Assembly (NCBI GenBank): GCA_028622995.1
Contig: JAJQJQ010000002.1
Span: 6,758,001 to 6,822,000, forward strand
Direction of reading: 5' to 3'
Length of the DNA: 64,000 bases
Source: Panagrolaimus kolymaensis
Taxonomy: Eukaryota > Nematoda > Chromadorea > Rhabditida > Panagrolaimidae
Under the pieces are notes generated by a model that worked only from the letters and a program-made list of their open reading frames with translations, was not told where the DNA came from and searched no databases. The position numbers and the translations under genes are program-made. This document shows, in pieces, positions 11,283 through 22,079 of this stretch (its first letter is position 1; every line of letters begins with the position of its first letter).

Positions 11283-11803
11283 TTAAACATTGGATAAGGA
11301 ATGAGCTCGGTTATTAGCTTTTTGCAATTCGCAGAGATATTGATAACATCGGTATGCAATGACGAAGGAAACTGCATCAATTCCAAGTTCCATAAAAGCC
11401 AAACTTAAAACTTTATCATCTCCCATAAAAACATAGCCAAAAAATCGATCATAAATAAAGCGGACGATTGCAAAAAGTTGATATCCTAAACCGAGAGCCT
11501 AAAAACAGATATTGAAATTTTGCTTAAAAAAGTGAGAAAACTTACGCAAAGTCCAAGATATAGGAATAACCATTTAGGTTGATTTTTTTTAACGGCCGCG
11601 AAAGGAGTAAGAAAAATTGGTATGAAAATTGAAACAAGAATAATAACCATGACTCTACGACCTGGATAAAGTAAAATGGCATATGCCAAAGTTGTAAGAA
11701 TATCAATCAGAGAAACAATATAGGTTCCAGTGGTGACATGAAAACCACAGCCACAAAGATATTTGGGATCTTGGGGATTAAAAATTGCAGCATCTGCTGT
11801 CAT
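11283..11803 (-). CDS. Four-TM LAPTM-like protein, tandem copy 6
   Basis: Exons 11803-11546 and 11498-11283, phase 0, 157 aa. FNPQDPKYLCGCGFHVTTGTY before TM1; second exon RFFGYVFMGDDKVLSLAFMELGI, YRCYQYLCELQKAN, ending LSNV. This is the outermost gene of the minus-strand block and is divergent from the first CDECAGW gene, with a 360-bp shared upstream region. Confidence 0.75.
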
Positions 11804-12162
11804 CCTAAAAAATAATATCTGTAATTCATAAAATTATTGGCTTAAAAACCTTAAGTTAAATTTAAATAATTATAAAGATTTGTTTCTCGATGAAAGTTTA
11901 TATTTTTGTAAAATTTAAAAAAAATGCTAGAAAATTTAAAACCAAAAGCAATCATAAACATTAATTTTAAAAAAGTGTCAAAGAAAATGGATAATTTAGA
12001 GAAGGGTGTCAAATTTCTGATTTTTTTTATTGCCTTTGAATTACACAAACAATTATTTGATCAAATGTCCATCGGAAAAAATGGAAAAGCTGAAGGCTAT
12101 GATTCATTTATTCCTAAACAGTTTTTAAAAGAAAAAATATGTGTATATTTCTGTCATTAAAT
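11804..12162. promoter_or_regulatory. Divergent promoter region between the two tandem families
   Basis: Spacer between a minus-strand four-TM gene and a plus-strand Cys-rich gene. It contains TTACACAAACA at 12041-12051 followed by TTTGATCAAATGTCC, a combination that recurs upstream of other members of both families. TATA-like AT stretches are everywhere and not informative. Confidence 0.35.
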
Positions 12163-12724
12163 ATGTTGATTTTTGCCCTTCTTATTCCTCTATTAACTTT
12201 TGTTTTATGTTCTGATGCTATCCAATGTGGTAAGCGAGATGGTTGCAGGACAAATAATATGTCAACTCATAGTAAGTTACATACTTTTCTTTCCTTTGTT
12301 TATGTTTATCATAAAGAAAAAATACTTATGTAGAGCCTCTTGAAAAAATGTTATTCGTGGAATGCGATGAATGTGCTGGTTGGGCATGTTTTCGAAGTGG
12401 AATTATTTATGCGGGTATCGGATGTAAAGGTGATTCAAATATTTGTAATGATGGCGAATATCAAAATGGAAATGAATATGAAGATGAAGAAAATTGCTTT
12501 GTCAGTTGTTACAGTTTGCAAACTCCATTTTGTACCTCCTCTAAACTTATAGAAGTTTGTCTATAATTTTATTTATTTTATTTTTAATATTTGCCTTTTA
12601 GTGTTTATTCAAATTACCTGATCCTTCCGTTGTTGCTAATTGCATTCCTAATAAAGTCGAATCAGATAAAAGTGTTTTTAAAATTATTGTAATTGCATTT
12701 TTTGGATGGATTTTAATTTGCTAA
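12163..12724 (+). CDS. Secreted CDECAGW-family Cys-rich protein, copy A
   Basis: Exons 12163-12271, 12334-12554 and 12602-12724. Signal peptide (MLIFALLIPLLTFVLCSDA), then QCGKRDGC; exon 2 has ECDECAGWACF, GIGCKGDSNIC, ENCFVSCYSLQTPFC; exon 3 has CLFKLP ... NCIPNK and a hydrophobic C-terminal segment (IIVIAFFGWILIC) that could be a GPI signal or a TM anchor. An upstream in-frame Met at 12139 is possible. The second intron starts GTTTGT. The family is not one I recognise; Cys spacing suggests several disulfides and extracellular location. Confidence 0.75.
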
Positions 12725-12846
12725 TAAAAAAATCGTATATTTATGAATTATTTTTTTAAACTTTGTAGCTTCTCTCACAAACAAAGTTAGACAAATTTTA
12801 AAATCACGAAAAAATGTTTGTAATTTCAAGAATAATTTTTGATTTC

Positions 12847-13028
12847 AACATATAAGACGCCGATATTTAAAAAGTTTTAGGACAGTGCTAAATTTCGCAC
12901 TTTTTTGAAAAAGTGTCTCTTTTGCCATTTTTTTCAATTGATTTTTTTGGCAAAAGAGACACTTTTTCAAAAAAGTGCGAAATTTAGCACTGTCCTAAAA
13001 CTTTTTAAATATCGGCGTCTTATATGTT
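12847..13028. repeat. Perfect 81-bp inverted repeat (foldback element)
   Basis: Left arm 12847-12927 and right arm 12948-13028 are exact reverse complements of 81 bases, separated by a 20-base loop. The arms begin AACATATAAGACGCC. No coding potential. Candidates: a MITE or foldback element, or a hairpin RNA source. A TA target duplication would be compatible with the TATAAGAC end but cannot be told from the inverted repeat itself. No second copy was noticed in the window. Confidence 0.9.
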
Positions 13029-13213
13029 AAAAAAATGTTCAAAAAAAATTTAGAGAAGAGACTCAAATTACAGATTTGAGTATCTCCCTTATTCATGACA
13101 TAAACAATCGTTTGATCAAATATCCATCAGAAACATTTCGGGGTTTGAATCAAGTCAATAGCTTTAAATCTTTAAAAAACTTTCGTGTTATAAATTTTTT
13201 GTTAAAATTAAAA

Positions 13214-13781
13214 ATGGAAATCCATTTTGAACCTTTGTTGATTTTTCTTCTTCTACCTTTTATTCCATCATTTTGTGCGATTCGATGTGTTAAACAAGAT
13301 GGGTGTATAACAAAAACTGTATCATTTTACAGTAAGACTTAAAATTACATTTTTCATTTAAATATGTAAGTAAATTTAAGCTCCAAATCCATCGGCATTT
13401 GTTGATTGTGATGATGAATGTGCTGCTTGGATGTGTGTTCACGATGGTATAGTTTACCTTGGTGGTGGGTGTAAAAGTGATGGAAATATTTGTGAAGATG
13501 GTGAAAATACGTTAAAAGGTGGAACTATTCTTATAGGTGGTGCTAATGCTTGTTTTTTTACCCGTAAAAATTTGCAAAATCCCTATTGCGCTGTAAATCT
13601 ACTACATTCGGTTTGTTTAAAAACTTATTTGTTTGTTGTTTTACTTGTTATATTTTAGTGTACCTATAGTTTGTCATATGACTCCGAGAATAATTGTAAT
13701 CCAAACACAGCCGAATCAAATAAAAGTGTTTTAAAACTCGTTGGAATTGTGTTTATTGGATGGATGTTTATTAACTTTTAA
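13214..13781 (+). CDS. Secreted CDECAGW-family Cys-rich protein, copy B
   Basis: Exons 13214-13331, 13381-13610 and 13659-13781. Signal peptide MEIHFEPLLIFLLLPFIPSFC, IRCVKQDGC; exon 2 VDCDDECAAWMCV with one extra residue inside the signature, GGGCKSDGNIC, ANACFFTRKNLQNPYC; exon 3 CTYSLSYDSENNCNPN and tail KLVGIVFIGWMFINF. The middle region carries a Gly/Thr-rich insert (LKGGTILIGGAN) absent from others. Confidence 0.72.
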
Positions 13782-14179
13782 TTACATAAATCTAAAATTT
13801 TTAAATTTCTAAAATTGAAAATATTAAATAAATATTTCTAAATCTTAACTAGACAAATACAATATTAATAATTGGGTTCTTAATAACAAAAAAATAATTA
13901 GATAAAACAGAATTTTATTGCCTTCGTCTTTCAGATAGGCAAATCTTGGGAGCTTATCATTATTTTTCTATTTTTCTAGTAAAATTTCATAATTTAGAAA
14001 GGGTTAATCTTTTTTTAAAGCTTCAAATTACTGATGCGACGCTTTTAAAATATACAAACATTTCTTTGATCAAATTTCCAAATGGTATGAATCATAAATT
14101 AATTTATTCTTGATTCTTTAGCAACAGATTATGCAAAGAACGAAAAAATTTTAACATTGTTTTATTTATTGCAAAAAAA

Positions 14180-14799
14180 ATGAAAGCTATGCTTACGGCG
14201 AGCGTTGTTATTTCACTAGTTTTTATTAAATCTTTAGATGCTGTAAAATGTATTAAGACGGATATATGCTGGACATTGAATATGACAGCTATTGGTAAAT
14301 CTTAATTACCTCTTATTACTATTCACTTGTTATGGTTATCTATGTGCTTTAAATGCAAAAAAAAGACAATTTTTAACTGGATATTACTATAAATTACAAA
14401 TATAAAAAATTTTAGAGCCAATTTTATGGAATTTCGTCGATTGTGATGAATGCGCTGGTTGGAAATGTCTAATTAACGATGTAGTTTTTTATGGTTTTGG
14501 ATGTAAGGGTGACTCAAATATATGTAAAGAGGGAAGTAATCAAGATGGATCAGAATATTCGGATGAAACAAATTGTTTTTTTACTTGCGCAGATTTGCAA
14601 AATTCACATTGCGCCGCACGTTATAGCGTTTGTTTATTATTATATTCTTACTCTCTTTTTTTAATTTATCATTTTGTAGTGTTCAAACTCAATTGTCCCT
14701 TCTATTGAAGGAAAATGTATTCCTAACAAATCCAAAACAAATAAAAGTGTCTTTAAGATTTTTACAATGGCCTTTATTGGATGGATTTGGATTCATTAA
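14180..14799 (+). CDS. Secreted CDECAGW-family Cys-rich protein, copy C
   Basis: Exons 14180-14294, 14416-14627 and 14680-14799. Signal peptide MKAMLTASVVISLVFIKSLDA, KCIKTDIC; exon 2 VDCDECAGWKCL, GFGCKGDSNIC, TNCFFTCADLQNSHC; exon 3 CSNSIVPSIEGKCIPNK with hydrophobic tail ending GWIWIH. Exon 1 contains a possible N-glycosylation site (NMT). Confidence 0.75.
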
Positions 14800-15354
14800 A
14801 AAACCATTGTTTATTACTCATTTTGTTTTTACTTTGAAATCGAAAATTACTTAACATTAAACGAAATGTAAAAAAAAGAAAGAATAATTACTTATAAATA
14901 AATAATACTAAAATTTTAACCTAGGTAACTGCAATACCGTGCACGGTCAATAATTTTTTATATTTTCTAAATTATATCAAAAAAATTAAGACAAAGCTGA
15001 TTTTCATAATCGTCTTTCTTCCATGATGATAGTAAATTAATAAAGATTTTTCAGTTAAAGATTAAAATTTTTAAGCCTAAATAAAACTTTTTTTTAAATG
15101 TGCTAAATTTATGTCGTTGATTATTTTTCACCTTCTTCTGAATTGGTTTAAAATTGCGAGTGGTTGAAAGCAATCTCGAATTACTTGAGACTAGTGCAAT
15201 TTAAAATATATAAACATTTTTCAAAAGCCAGTTAAAATTGCAAAATGATTAAATAAAGTGATTCATACATTTTTATTTTTGCTTTTTTCCAAACAAATCA
15301 ATCAAAGAGCATCATATTAAACATTATTTAATTTGTTCATAAAAAATAAATAAA
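14800..15354. other. Intergenic spacer in the CDECAGW array
   Basis: AT-rich, no gene. An ATATAAACATTTTT motif near 15205-15218 corresponds to the recurring upstream element of the family. Confidence 0.4.
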
Positions 15355-15952
15355 ATGAACGTTGTATCAGCTGTTGTTGTTATTATCTTTGTTTTTCTGA
15401 TTTACATTTTTCCATTTTCTGACGCTGCGCAATGTATTAAGCAAGATTCATGCATAACCTTCAATATGAGTTTTTACGGTAAATCTTAATAAAATTTTAT
15501 TACCTTTTTCCGATTTTAAAAGCACTCAAGAGAAAATTTGTCAGAAATATTATTAAAAAATTTAGAACCAACTTTATGGTTACCCATAGAATGTGATGAA
15601 TGCGCTGGATGGGAATGTCAACGTAATGGTGTTGTATATCGAGGTTTTGGGTGTAAAGGTGATTCAAATATTTGTAAATATGGCGAATATCAAGAAGACG
15701 GCGATTATGCTGACAATGAAAATTGCTATGTCACATGCACTGATTTGCAAAGATCCTTCTGTGCCGCGACAAAACTGATTATAAATGTTTGTTTATAACC
15801 ATTTTTTTAATTATTTATATTTTTATTTATTCTAGTGTCTAAATTTTGAAGCTCCTATTGATGGTCATTGCATTCCTAACAATGCCGAAACAACGAGTAA
15901 TGTTTTAAAAATAGTTGTAATTGCATTTATTGGTTGGATTTTAACTCGCTAA
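15355..15952 (+). CDS. Secreted CDECAGW-family Cys-rich protein, copy D
   Basis: Exons 15355-15478, 15566-15786 and 15836-15952. Signal peptide MNVVSAVVVIIFVFLIYIFP, QCIKQDSC; exon 2 IECDECAGWECQ, GFGCKGDSNIC, ENCYVTCTDLQRSFC; exon 3 CLNFEAPIDGHCIPN, tail VVIAFIGWILTR. Very close to copy A in exon 2, suggesting recent duplication or conversion. Confidence 0.75.
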
Positions 15953-16493
15953 TAATTATTGGATGGATATAGATTTATTTTTAATTAAAAAAATAGTGTA
16001 TTTATTTATAATTTTTTAAAATTTTAACTTTATTTTTTCATTGCTATGTTTAATGATTATAAAAACTATCTTTACTTGAAAGATGTAAAATAAATAAATA
16101 TAACTAAGATTTTGCCGCAATTAAATACACGCGATTTTTAGTAGTTTCAAATTACACAAAAGTTTTAAAAAGAAAACTGATTGCCACTAATCATAAAAAT
16201 AATGAAACACAAAAGGAAAGTATGCGCTTTTGCAAAGACATTTTAAAACTTTATGTTCGAATAAAGGGTTTTTTCCACAAGTTTGTAAACTTGGTCATTT
16301 GAGCTTTTTAATGATTCAATTACACAGACTTTTTTTTAAATCAAGTGTTTATTGGAAATGCAATATGGTTTTTAAGGATATGAATCATCTTTACTACTTA
16401 CGTTCATACATATACTATGTTTTTTTTCGTGTTTATCAGAGCAAGCAACATAAAATTATAAATTATCTTTTATATTTTTTTATGTTAAAAAAA
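15953..16493. other. Intergenic spacer in the CDECAGW array
   Basis: No gene. Two FAATTACAC-type elements (16143 and 16318 areas) resemble the region upstream of copy A, as if an extra promoter had been duplicated here. Confidence 0.35.
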
Positions 16494-17107
16494 ATGAAAT
16501 TTGTTTTTATTCTTACCATTTTTCTGATATTTATTCCATTTTCTTATGCTGTACTATGTGGAAAACGGGATGTATGTTTGACATTAAATGTGACTCTTTA
16601 CGGTAAATCTTTAATGACAATCAGTGTTTTTTATTTTTTCAAAAGATCGCGCCGGCGGTGACGGCGAGAAAACATTGATGACAATCATTATTACAAAGGT
16701 TATTTAAAAATTTCAGAGCCAGAAGAATGGATATATCTTGAATGTGATGAATGCGCGGGTTGGTCCTGTGTAATTAATGGCGTAAATTATAAAGGTATCG
16801 GATGTAAAGGTGATTTAAATATTTGTATAGATGGGAGTAATCAAGATGAATCCAAATATTCCGATGAAACAAATTGCTTTGTTACATGCACGAATTTACA
16901 AAATTCACATTGCGCTGCAAATAAAATTTTTGATGTTTGTTTATTATTTTCTTACTCTTTTTTTTATTTATCATTTTCTAGTGTTCAAACGCAATTTCTC
17001 CTTCTATTAATGGTTATTGCATTCCCAACAAAGTTGCGACAAATAAAAATGCTTTTAAAATTATTGTAATGGCCTTTATTGGATGCATTTTGACCTATTA
17101 CTGTTAA
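16494..17107 (+). CDS. Secreted CDECAGW-family Cys-rich protein, copy E
   Basis: Exons 16494-16602, 16717-16934 and 16982-17107. Signal peptide MKFVFILTIFLIFIPFSYA, LCGKRDVC; exon 2 LECDECAGWSCV, GIGCKGDLNIC, TNCFVTCTNLQNSHC; exon 3 CSNAISPSINGYCIPNK and tail MAFIGCILTYYC. An in-frame Met three codons upstream is possible. The first intron contains a short very GC-rich segment (16645-16668) unlike anything around it. Confidence 0.75.
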
Positions 17108-17374
17108 ATTTTATATTTGACTGTTTTTTTAAACTATTTTATTTTTTACTTTAATTTTAATTTGATTAAAAGTGTTACTTAAGAAAGTTAAAAAATAAAT
17201 GGATTAAAAAAGATCCCAAAAGTTGTTTTGTTTATAAATTTCTTTAATTACTGAATCGATTACATAAACATTTTTTTGTTGATCAAAGGTCCAAAGAAAA
17301 ACACAAAATTTTTTAAACAAATGAATCATAAATCTAAAAATCAAAGGAAAAATAGAATTATTTTTGGTCCGAAA

Positions 17375-17933
17375 ATGAAAAGCATCTCTGCTTTTATTAT
17401 TGTTTTTCTCATTTTTATTCCCTTTTCTTTTAATCTTACATGTTCTAAGAAAAGCGGATGTGCGTCAAAGACTATGGCTATTAACGGTATATTTTTTGTT
17501 TTGTTTTGGAAAGAGTTTTATGATTTTAAAATTTAAATATCATTTTGCACCAATAAATCCGATAGCAGTAGATTGTGACGAATGTGCTGGATGGGGTTGT
17601 TTTCAAAATGGTATAATTTATGCCGGTATCGGATGTATAGGTGATTTGAACCCTTGCAAAAATGGTGAAAATCAAGAAGGAAATTATTACCACTCTGATA
17701 CAAATTGCTTTTATTCTTGCACAACATCTTCTAAATGTGCTATATACAATGTTTCATCTGTTTGTTTATTGCTGTTTTATTTTTATTTTTTTATCAATTT
17801 GTTTTAGTGCGGATTTCATTTTCCTGCTACTACTGCTGAGAATGATTGTGATCCGAATAAAGCTGAAACAAATAAAAGCGCTTTAAAAATCGTTGGAATG
17901 GCATTTTTTGGATGGATTTTGACTCAATATTAG
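17375..17933 (+). CDS. Secreted CDECAGW-family Cys-rich protein, copy F
   Basis: Exons 17375-17486, 17566-17759 and 17808-17933. Signal peptide MKSISAFIIVFLIFIPFSF, TCSKKSGC; exon 2 VDCDECAGWGCF, GIGCIGDLNPC, TNCFYSCTTSSKC; exon 3 CGFHFPATTAENDCDPN with tail GMAFFGWILTQY. By homology with copy B exon 2 should start at CACCAATAAATCC (about 17548), but the base pair before it is TG, so splicing probably moved to the AG at 17564-17565 and dropped about six codons, still in frame. Confidence 0.7.
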
Positions 17934-18170
17934 TAAAATCAATTTTATATTTATATATTGTATTATATTTTATGTATTTTAACTTAAGTTAAAACTGTTT
18001 TTGTTTTTAAAAAAAGTTAAAACTAGAGTCGTTGATAAATGTCTCAAATTTCATTATAAAATACACAAACATTTTTTTAAATCAAATGTCCAACGGAAAA
18101 TGCAGAAATTAAAAAAAAAATGAAACATGAATTTAAAATCAAGCAAAAGAGGCACGTTAATGGTTCAAAA

Positions 18171-18747
18171 ATGAAAAACCTCGTCGCTGGTGTTTTTGTA
18201 TTTCTCTTTTTTATTTTATCTTCTAATGCTCTTATGTGTTTTAAAAACCATGGCTGCGCAACAAGCACCGTGATTAATAGCGGTAAGTAAGGCTTGTACA
18301 AAACTATAAAAGTTTTATGTAGATTCCTAACAGAGAATTATAATTTTAGCATCAAATGGAGCTAAATACATAGAGTGTGAAGAATGCGCTGGATGGAGTT
18401 GCATTGAAAATGGTATAGGTTATATGGGATATGGATGTAAAGGTGATCCAAATCCTTGCAATGACGATGATAAAAAGCATGAAGAAAATTATTACAATGA
18501 TGGAATATATTGCTTTTATGCTTGCTCAGAATCATCTCATTGTGCTACATCCAATATTACTGCGGTTTGTTTTTTTAAGACTACATACTTTTTTTAACCT
18601 TTTAATTTGGTTTAGTGCACGATAGATGACCTTCCAGTTATTACAACGGATGGTGATTGTGACCCTAATAAAGCCCGAACAAACGGTAGTGTTTTAGAAA
18701 TTATTGGGATATTTTTCATTGGATGGATTTTAACTTGTCAAATTTAA
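18171..18747 (+). CDS. Secreted CDECAGW-family Cys-rich protein, copy G
   Basis: Exons 18171-18282, 18350-18564 and 18616-18747. Signal peptide MKNLVAGVFVFLFFILSSNA, MCFKNHGC; exon 2 IECEECAGWSCI (Asp to Glu in the signature), GYGCKGDPNPC, IYCFYACSESSHC; exon 3 CTIDDLPVITTDGDCDPN and tail IIGIFFIGWILTCQI. Most diverged copy and last of the array; closest to F in exon 3. Confidence 0.72.
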
Positions 18748-18888
18748 TAATTTTTTCTTTTTATTTATTTGAAGATTGATAACAAAAAATTTAATCGGAA
18801 AACTTTCTTAGAAAAATAAATAAAGAAGGTTAAAACTTTTGAAAACATTTTAAAGCAAGAGAAGTTTTGAATGCATTATTCTTGTGGT

Positions 18889-19478
18889 TCAAACAAGAAC
18901 TAATGGTTTTTCTTGATTGAATTTTTGTAATTCACAGAGATAATCATAGCATCGTAAAAGAGTGGCCAAAATTCCAACTTCAATAAAAAGTTGAATTGTA
19001 GTAATAACGAGAGTGTTCTCATCGGCATTTTTTCCAAACCCATAAATATTTTTTCTAACCATATCAATAATTGTGTAAATTATTGCTCCAATCAATAAGC
19101 CCTAAAAATAAAAAAATTTAGTTTTACATTTGTGAATAATTTTTTTTTCAAACTCGTGTCATTCTGTACCAAGCATAAGAAAAATTCCTGGCAATACCCA
19201 ATTTGATATTTCTTTGGCAAAATTTAATTTTAAAAAAACAGACTTACATGATAACAAATAAATGGAATGAGCCATTTTGAGCTGGATTTCTTGAGAGCAA
19301 TTATTAAAGTAATAAAGATGGGAACCAACAAAATGCTACTAGCAAGTAAAGATGGAAAAAATAAAAGACATGATGCAAGGGTAGTAAAAATTTCTATTGC
19401 ACAAATAATTTTAGTGATGGAAGTTACATGGTATCCAAAGATTTGATACTTTGGTGATTGAGAATCAAATTCAGTCAT
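18889..19478 (-). CDS. Four-TM LAPTM-like membrane protein (dispersed copy)
   Basis: Exons 19478-19248 and 19101-18889, phase 0, 147 aa. Start MTEFDSQSPKYQIFGYHVTSITK: the Cys pair before His-Val is lost. Second exon GLLIGAIIYTIIDM ... LLRCYDYLCELQKFN keeps the Arg-Cys-Tyr motif. It converges on the CDECAGW array end-to-end with copy G. Confidence 0.7.
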
Positions 19479-20057
19479 TATGATTTCTGAAAAATAGAAA
19501 AAGTAAACTACTAAAAATGGATGAAAGAAAAATAAATTTTTGAAAAAAGCTGTAAAGTTTTTCAGAAAAGCATTCACGCGACACAATTTTAAACAAAAAG
19601 CAAAAAAAAAAAAAAGATGAGAAACTTTCTATTTTGTTTTTTTTATAAAAAAGATCAGTGGAAAAGATAAAATTATGTTTTTTTTCGATTATGCTTATAA
19701 TCTTTTTTGTTGTTGTGAAAATAAAAAATATCGATATCTTTTCTTTTCTCAAAGTAACGTTTGTAAAAAAAGTTCGCCGTCGTCGTAACACTTGGCTAAA
19801 ATACAAAAAAGAAGCGGCATAGAAAAAGGATGTTTTTTTTAACAATATTTACATCAGCAGCTTTAATAAACACAAGGTGTTGCAATTATTTAAAACAAAA
19901 GAAAAAATTAACGGCGAAAACAAAAACTTTGATCAAATATTTATTCTTTTATTTTATTTTACGAAGCAACAATCAACAAATTTACAGTGAAATTCGAGAG
20001 AGAGAAAAATTGATTAGCAAAGAAAAAATAATAAAAGCGTAAATTTGCATATTTTTT
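19479..20057. other. Intergenic, no supported gene
   Basis: Homopolymer-rich spacer with chance frames on both strands. Nothing recognised. Confidence 0.45.
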
Positions 20058-20746
20058 TTACAATGGTAATAAAGTTTCTTTTGTGTCAAATTTCTTCATT
20101 TCTCGAACATATTGATAGCATCGAAGAACGATGATAAAATACCAAATGGAGAAGAACGTTTTGATAGCTGAGGAAGCAGCAATGGCGGCAATTTCATTAT
20201 CGGTAAAATACAATTGAATTTTATCCCAAACGTAAAAAGTTCCAACAACGTTGAGGACATTGTAAGCAATAGAAAGTCCCTGCAAAAAAAATTAAGTTAG
20301 CAAAAAATATTTTTATCCCAAAAAAATAAAATAAATCGAAAAAATCTTGATTTTTTCATTTTCGTTTTAGCATTGAAGAGTCTCAAAACAAAAAAAAGTG
20401 AAAATTTAATAACTTTTAGTTATTTTTGCTTTGGAAATTCTCGAACTATTACGATCTTTTCAAAAAATAAAAAATAACTCACCAAAAAGATCAAAAAAGG
20501 CATGATGAGCCATGGTTTAACTTTATTAATACCATAAAAGGGTGCAACAAAAATACCTCCACCAATAATAACCAAACCAATGGCAATAATGGATCCTAAT
20601 GACAATGGATGAAGGAATACAAGGATGAGTAAAAGTACACAACCAATAAGGCTTAAACCCGAAATAATTTTAGTTCCCGTTTGAACATGGCATCCACAGC
20701 AACATTGATATTTTGGCGAAAGAGGATCAAATTTGCAATCAGACAT
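20058..20746 (-). CDS. Four-TM LAPTM-like membrane protein (most LAPTM-like copy)
   Basis: Exons 20746-20483 and 20279-20058, phase 0, 161 aa. MSDCKFDPLSPKYQCCCGCHVQTGTKII carries the fullest Cys-Cys-Cys-x-Cys-His-Val-x-Thr-Gly motif, the form closest to the LAPTM4 TM1 entry (CCHVRTGT); the loop before the intron reads GINKVKPWLIMPFLIF, like the LAPTM WLIPFF segment, and TM4 ends VLRCYQYVREM. This is the copy that links the local family to LAPTM-type proteins. Confidence 0.75.
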
Positions 20747-21335
20747 TTTTCCAACTATTTTTTTATGCAACGAAAAAATAGGAAAATGAAAAAAGGAATA
20801 GGGTTTTCGTTTGTTATATTCGAAAGTCTTCGATTGCAAACGATAATCACAAGAGAGTTGTTTATTATATTGGCCAGCAAGGACCAAAAACTAACAGCGA
20901 CAATTGAAGCAGCTGCTTTTCACTCTATCAGCACTGGCAAAACAAAACAAAAAGTTTTTAAAGGCCGAACAGAGAAGAAAAAAAAACTGATAAAAAAAAA
21001 GTGAAAACAACTAATACATTTTATTTTTTTTAGTCGATGGAACGTTGATAAAAAATGTCGGGTGAAAAAAAAATTGATTGGCACTGAAAGTTTAAACCAA
21101 AAGAAGAAGAAAAGAAATGTTTACTTTTTTATTGAAGACAAATGAATGCATAAAGACTAGCAAAAAATTAATTCATTCAGTAAGAGGTTGACCTTTTTAT
21201 TAACGGGTTTCTTCGGTAATTTTATCTAACAAAATATCCAAGACGCATAAATATCTAAATCATAGCTTTTTTGTTTTAGAAGAAGCCATTTATTTCAAAG
21301 GTAAAAAAACAAATAAAGACAATATAAATATAAAA
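20747..21335. other. Intergenic, no supported gene
   Basis: Spacer between the four-TM gene and a decayed F-box-like gene. Nothing recognised. Confidence 0.4.
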
Positions 21336-22020
21336 TTAATCACGCTTAATTGAAAGTTTAGCAGCGATTTTTTCACCAAGAATGTTTCGAACTTCTGATT
21401 GAAAACTTTTCAAATCATCTTCGGGTATGTCATATGTGAATTGTATTTTTACATCGGTTGTAAAAGGGAAGACATTCATTCAATAAATTCACAAAAACCA
21501 TTGGGATGAATTTCTTTTTCCATTTGATAAATATGTAAACCAAAATAATTAAATTTGTTATTAAAACAAAGTAGATTTAATTTTTCAAAAGTCGCTGAAG
21601 AAAAACTTTCGCATATATTAGAATATGGAACTCTTTCAATTTCTGGGCATTGAGCTAATATGATATCCATGGTAATTTCTTCCTACGCGAGGAGTCTGAT
21701 AACCGGTTAACCAATATTCAAAACCATTTATAAATTTTTTACATCCATCTCCTGCGCAAATATCACAGCAATCATCTAAACTATAATATCCATTTTCCAT
21801 TACAACCATAGATTCAAGAATAATAATATCTTTTTTAGTTTTAGCAAAAAAATATTTGCAGCTTAGTCTAAGTTCTTGTAACACATAAGGCGAAGCGCAA
21901 TTTTTGATTATGTAAAAAATAACATCTTTTGGTAGAGAAAAATATTGGTTTCGTGGTGAGGTGAAAGTGAAACTATCAGAAGAAGCTTTGTTTAAAGATA
22001 AATTAATAGAAGAATAATTA
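21336..22020 (-). pseudogene. Decayed F-box-like gene
   Basis: Family features present: SPRNQYFSLPKDVIFYII, ELRLSCKYFFAKTKKDIIILES, then VTMDIILAQCPEI and ESFSSATFEKLNLL, matching the intact paralogues at 42440 and 50510. Lesions: no ATG at the N-terminus (the frame runs back to stop codons), roughly 100 central residues missing after YWLTGYQTP, and a frameshift around 21476 separating CEFIE from the C-terminal VKIQFTYDIPEDDL segment. A Cys-rich insert (CCDICAGDGC) is present in the middle. Not expected to make the normal product. Confidence 0.7.
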
Positions 22021-22079
22021 ATGAAATTTTAATATTAAAAAATACGCAAGCTTTTATTTGATGAAAAAAATAATTTTCC

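Noticed and set aside
12847..13028. Hairpin as a microRNA precursor or transcription terminator
   Set aside because: Arms are far too long and perfect for a microRNA precursor, and Rho-independent terminators do not apply in a nematode.
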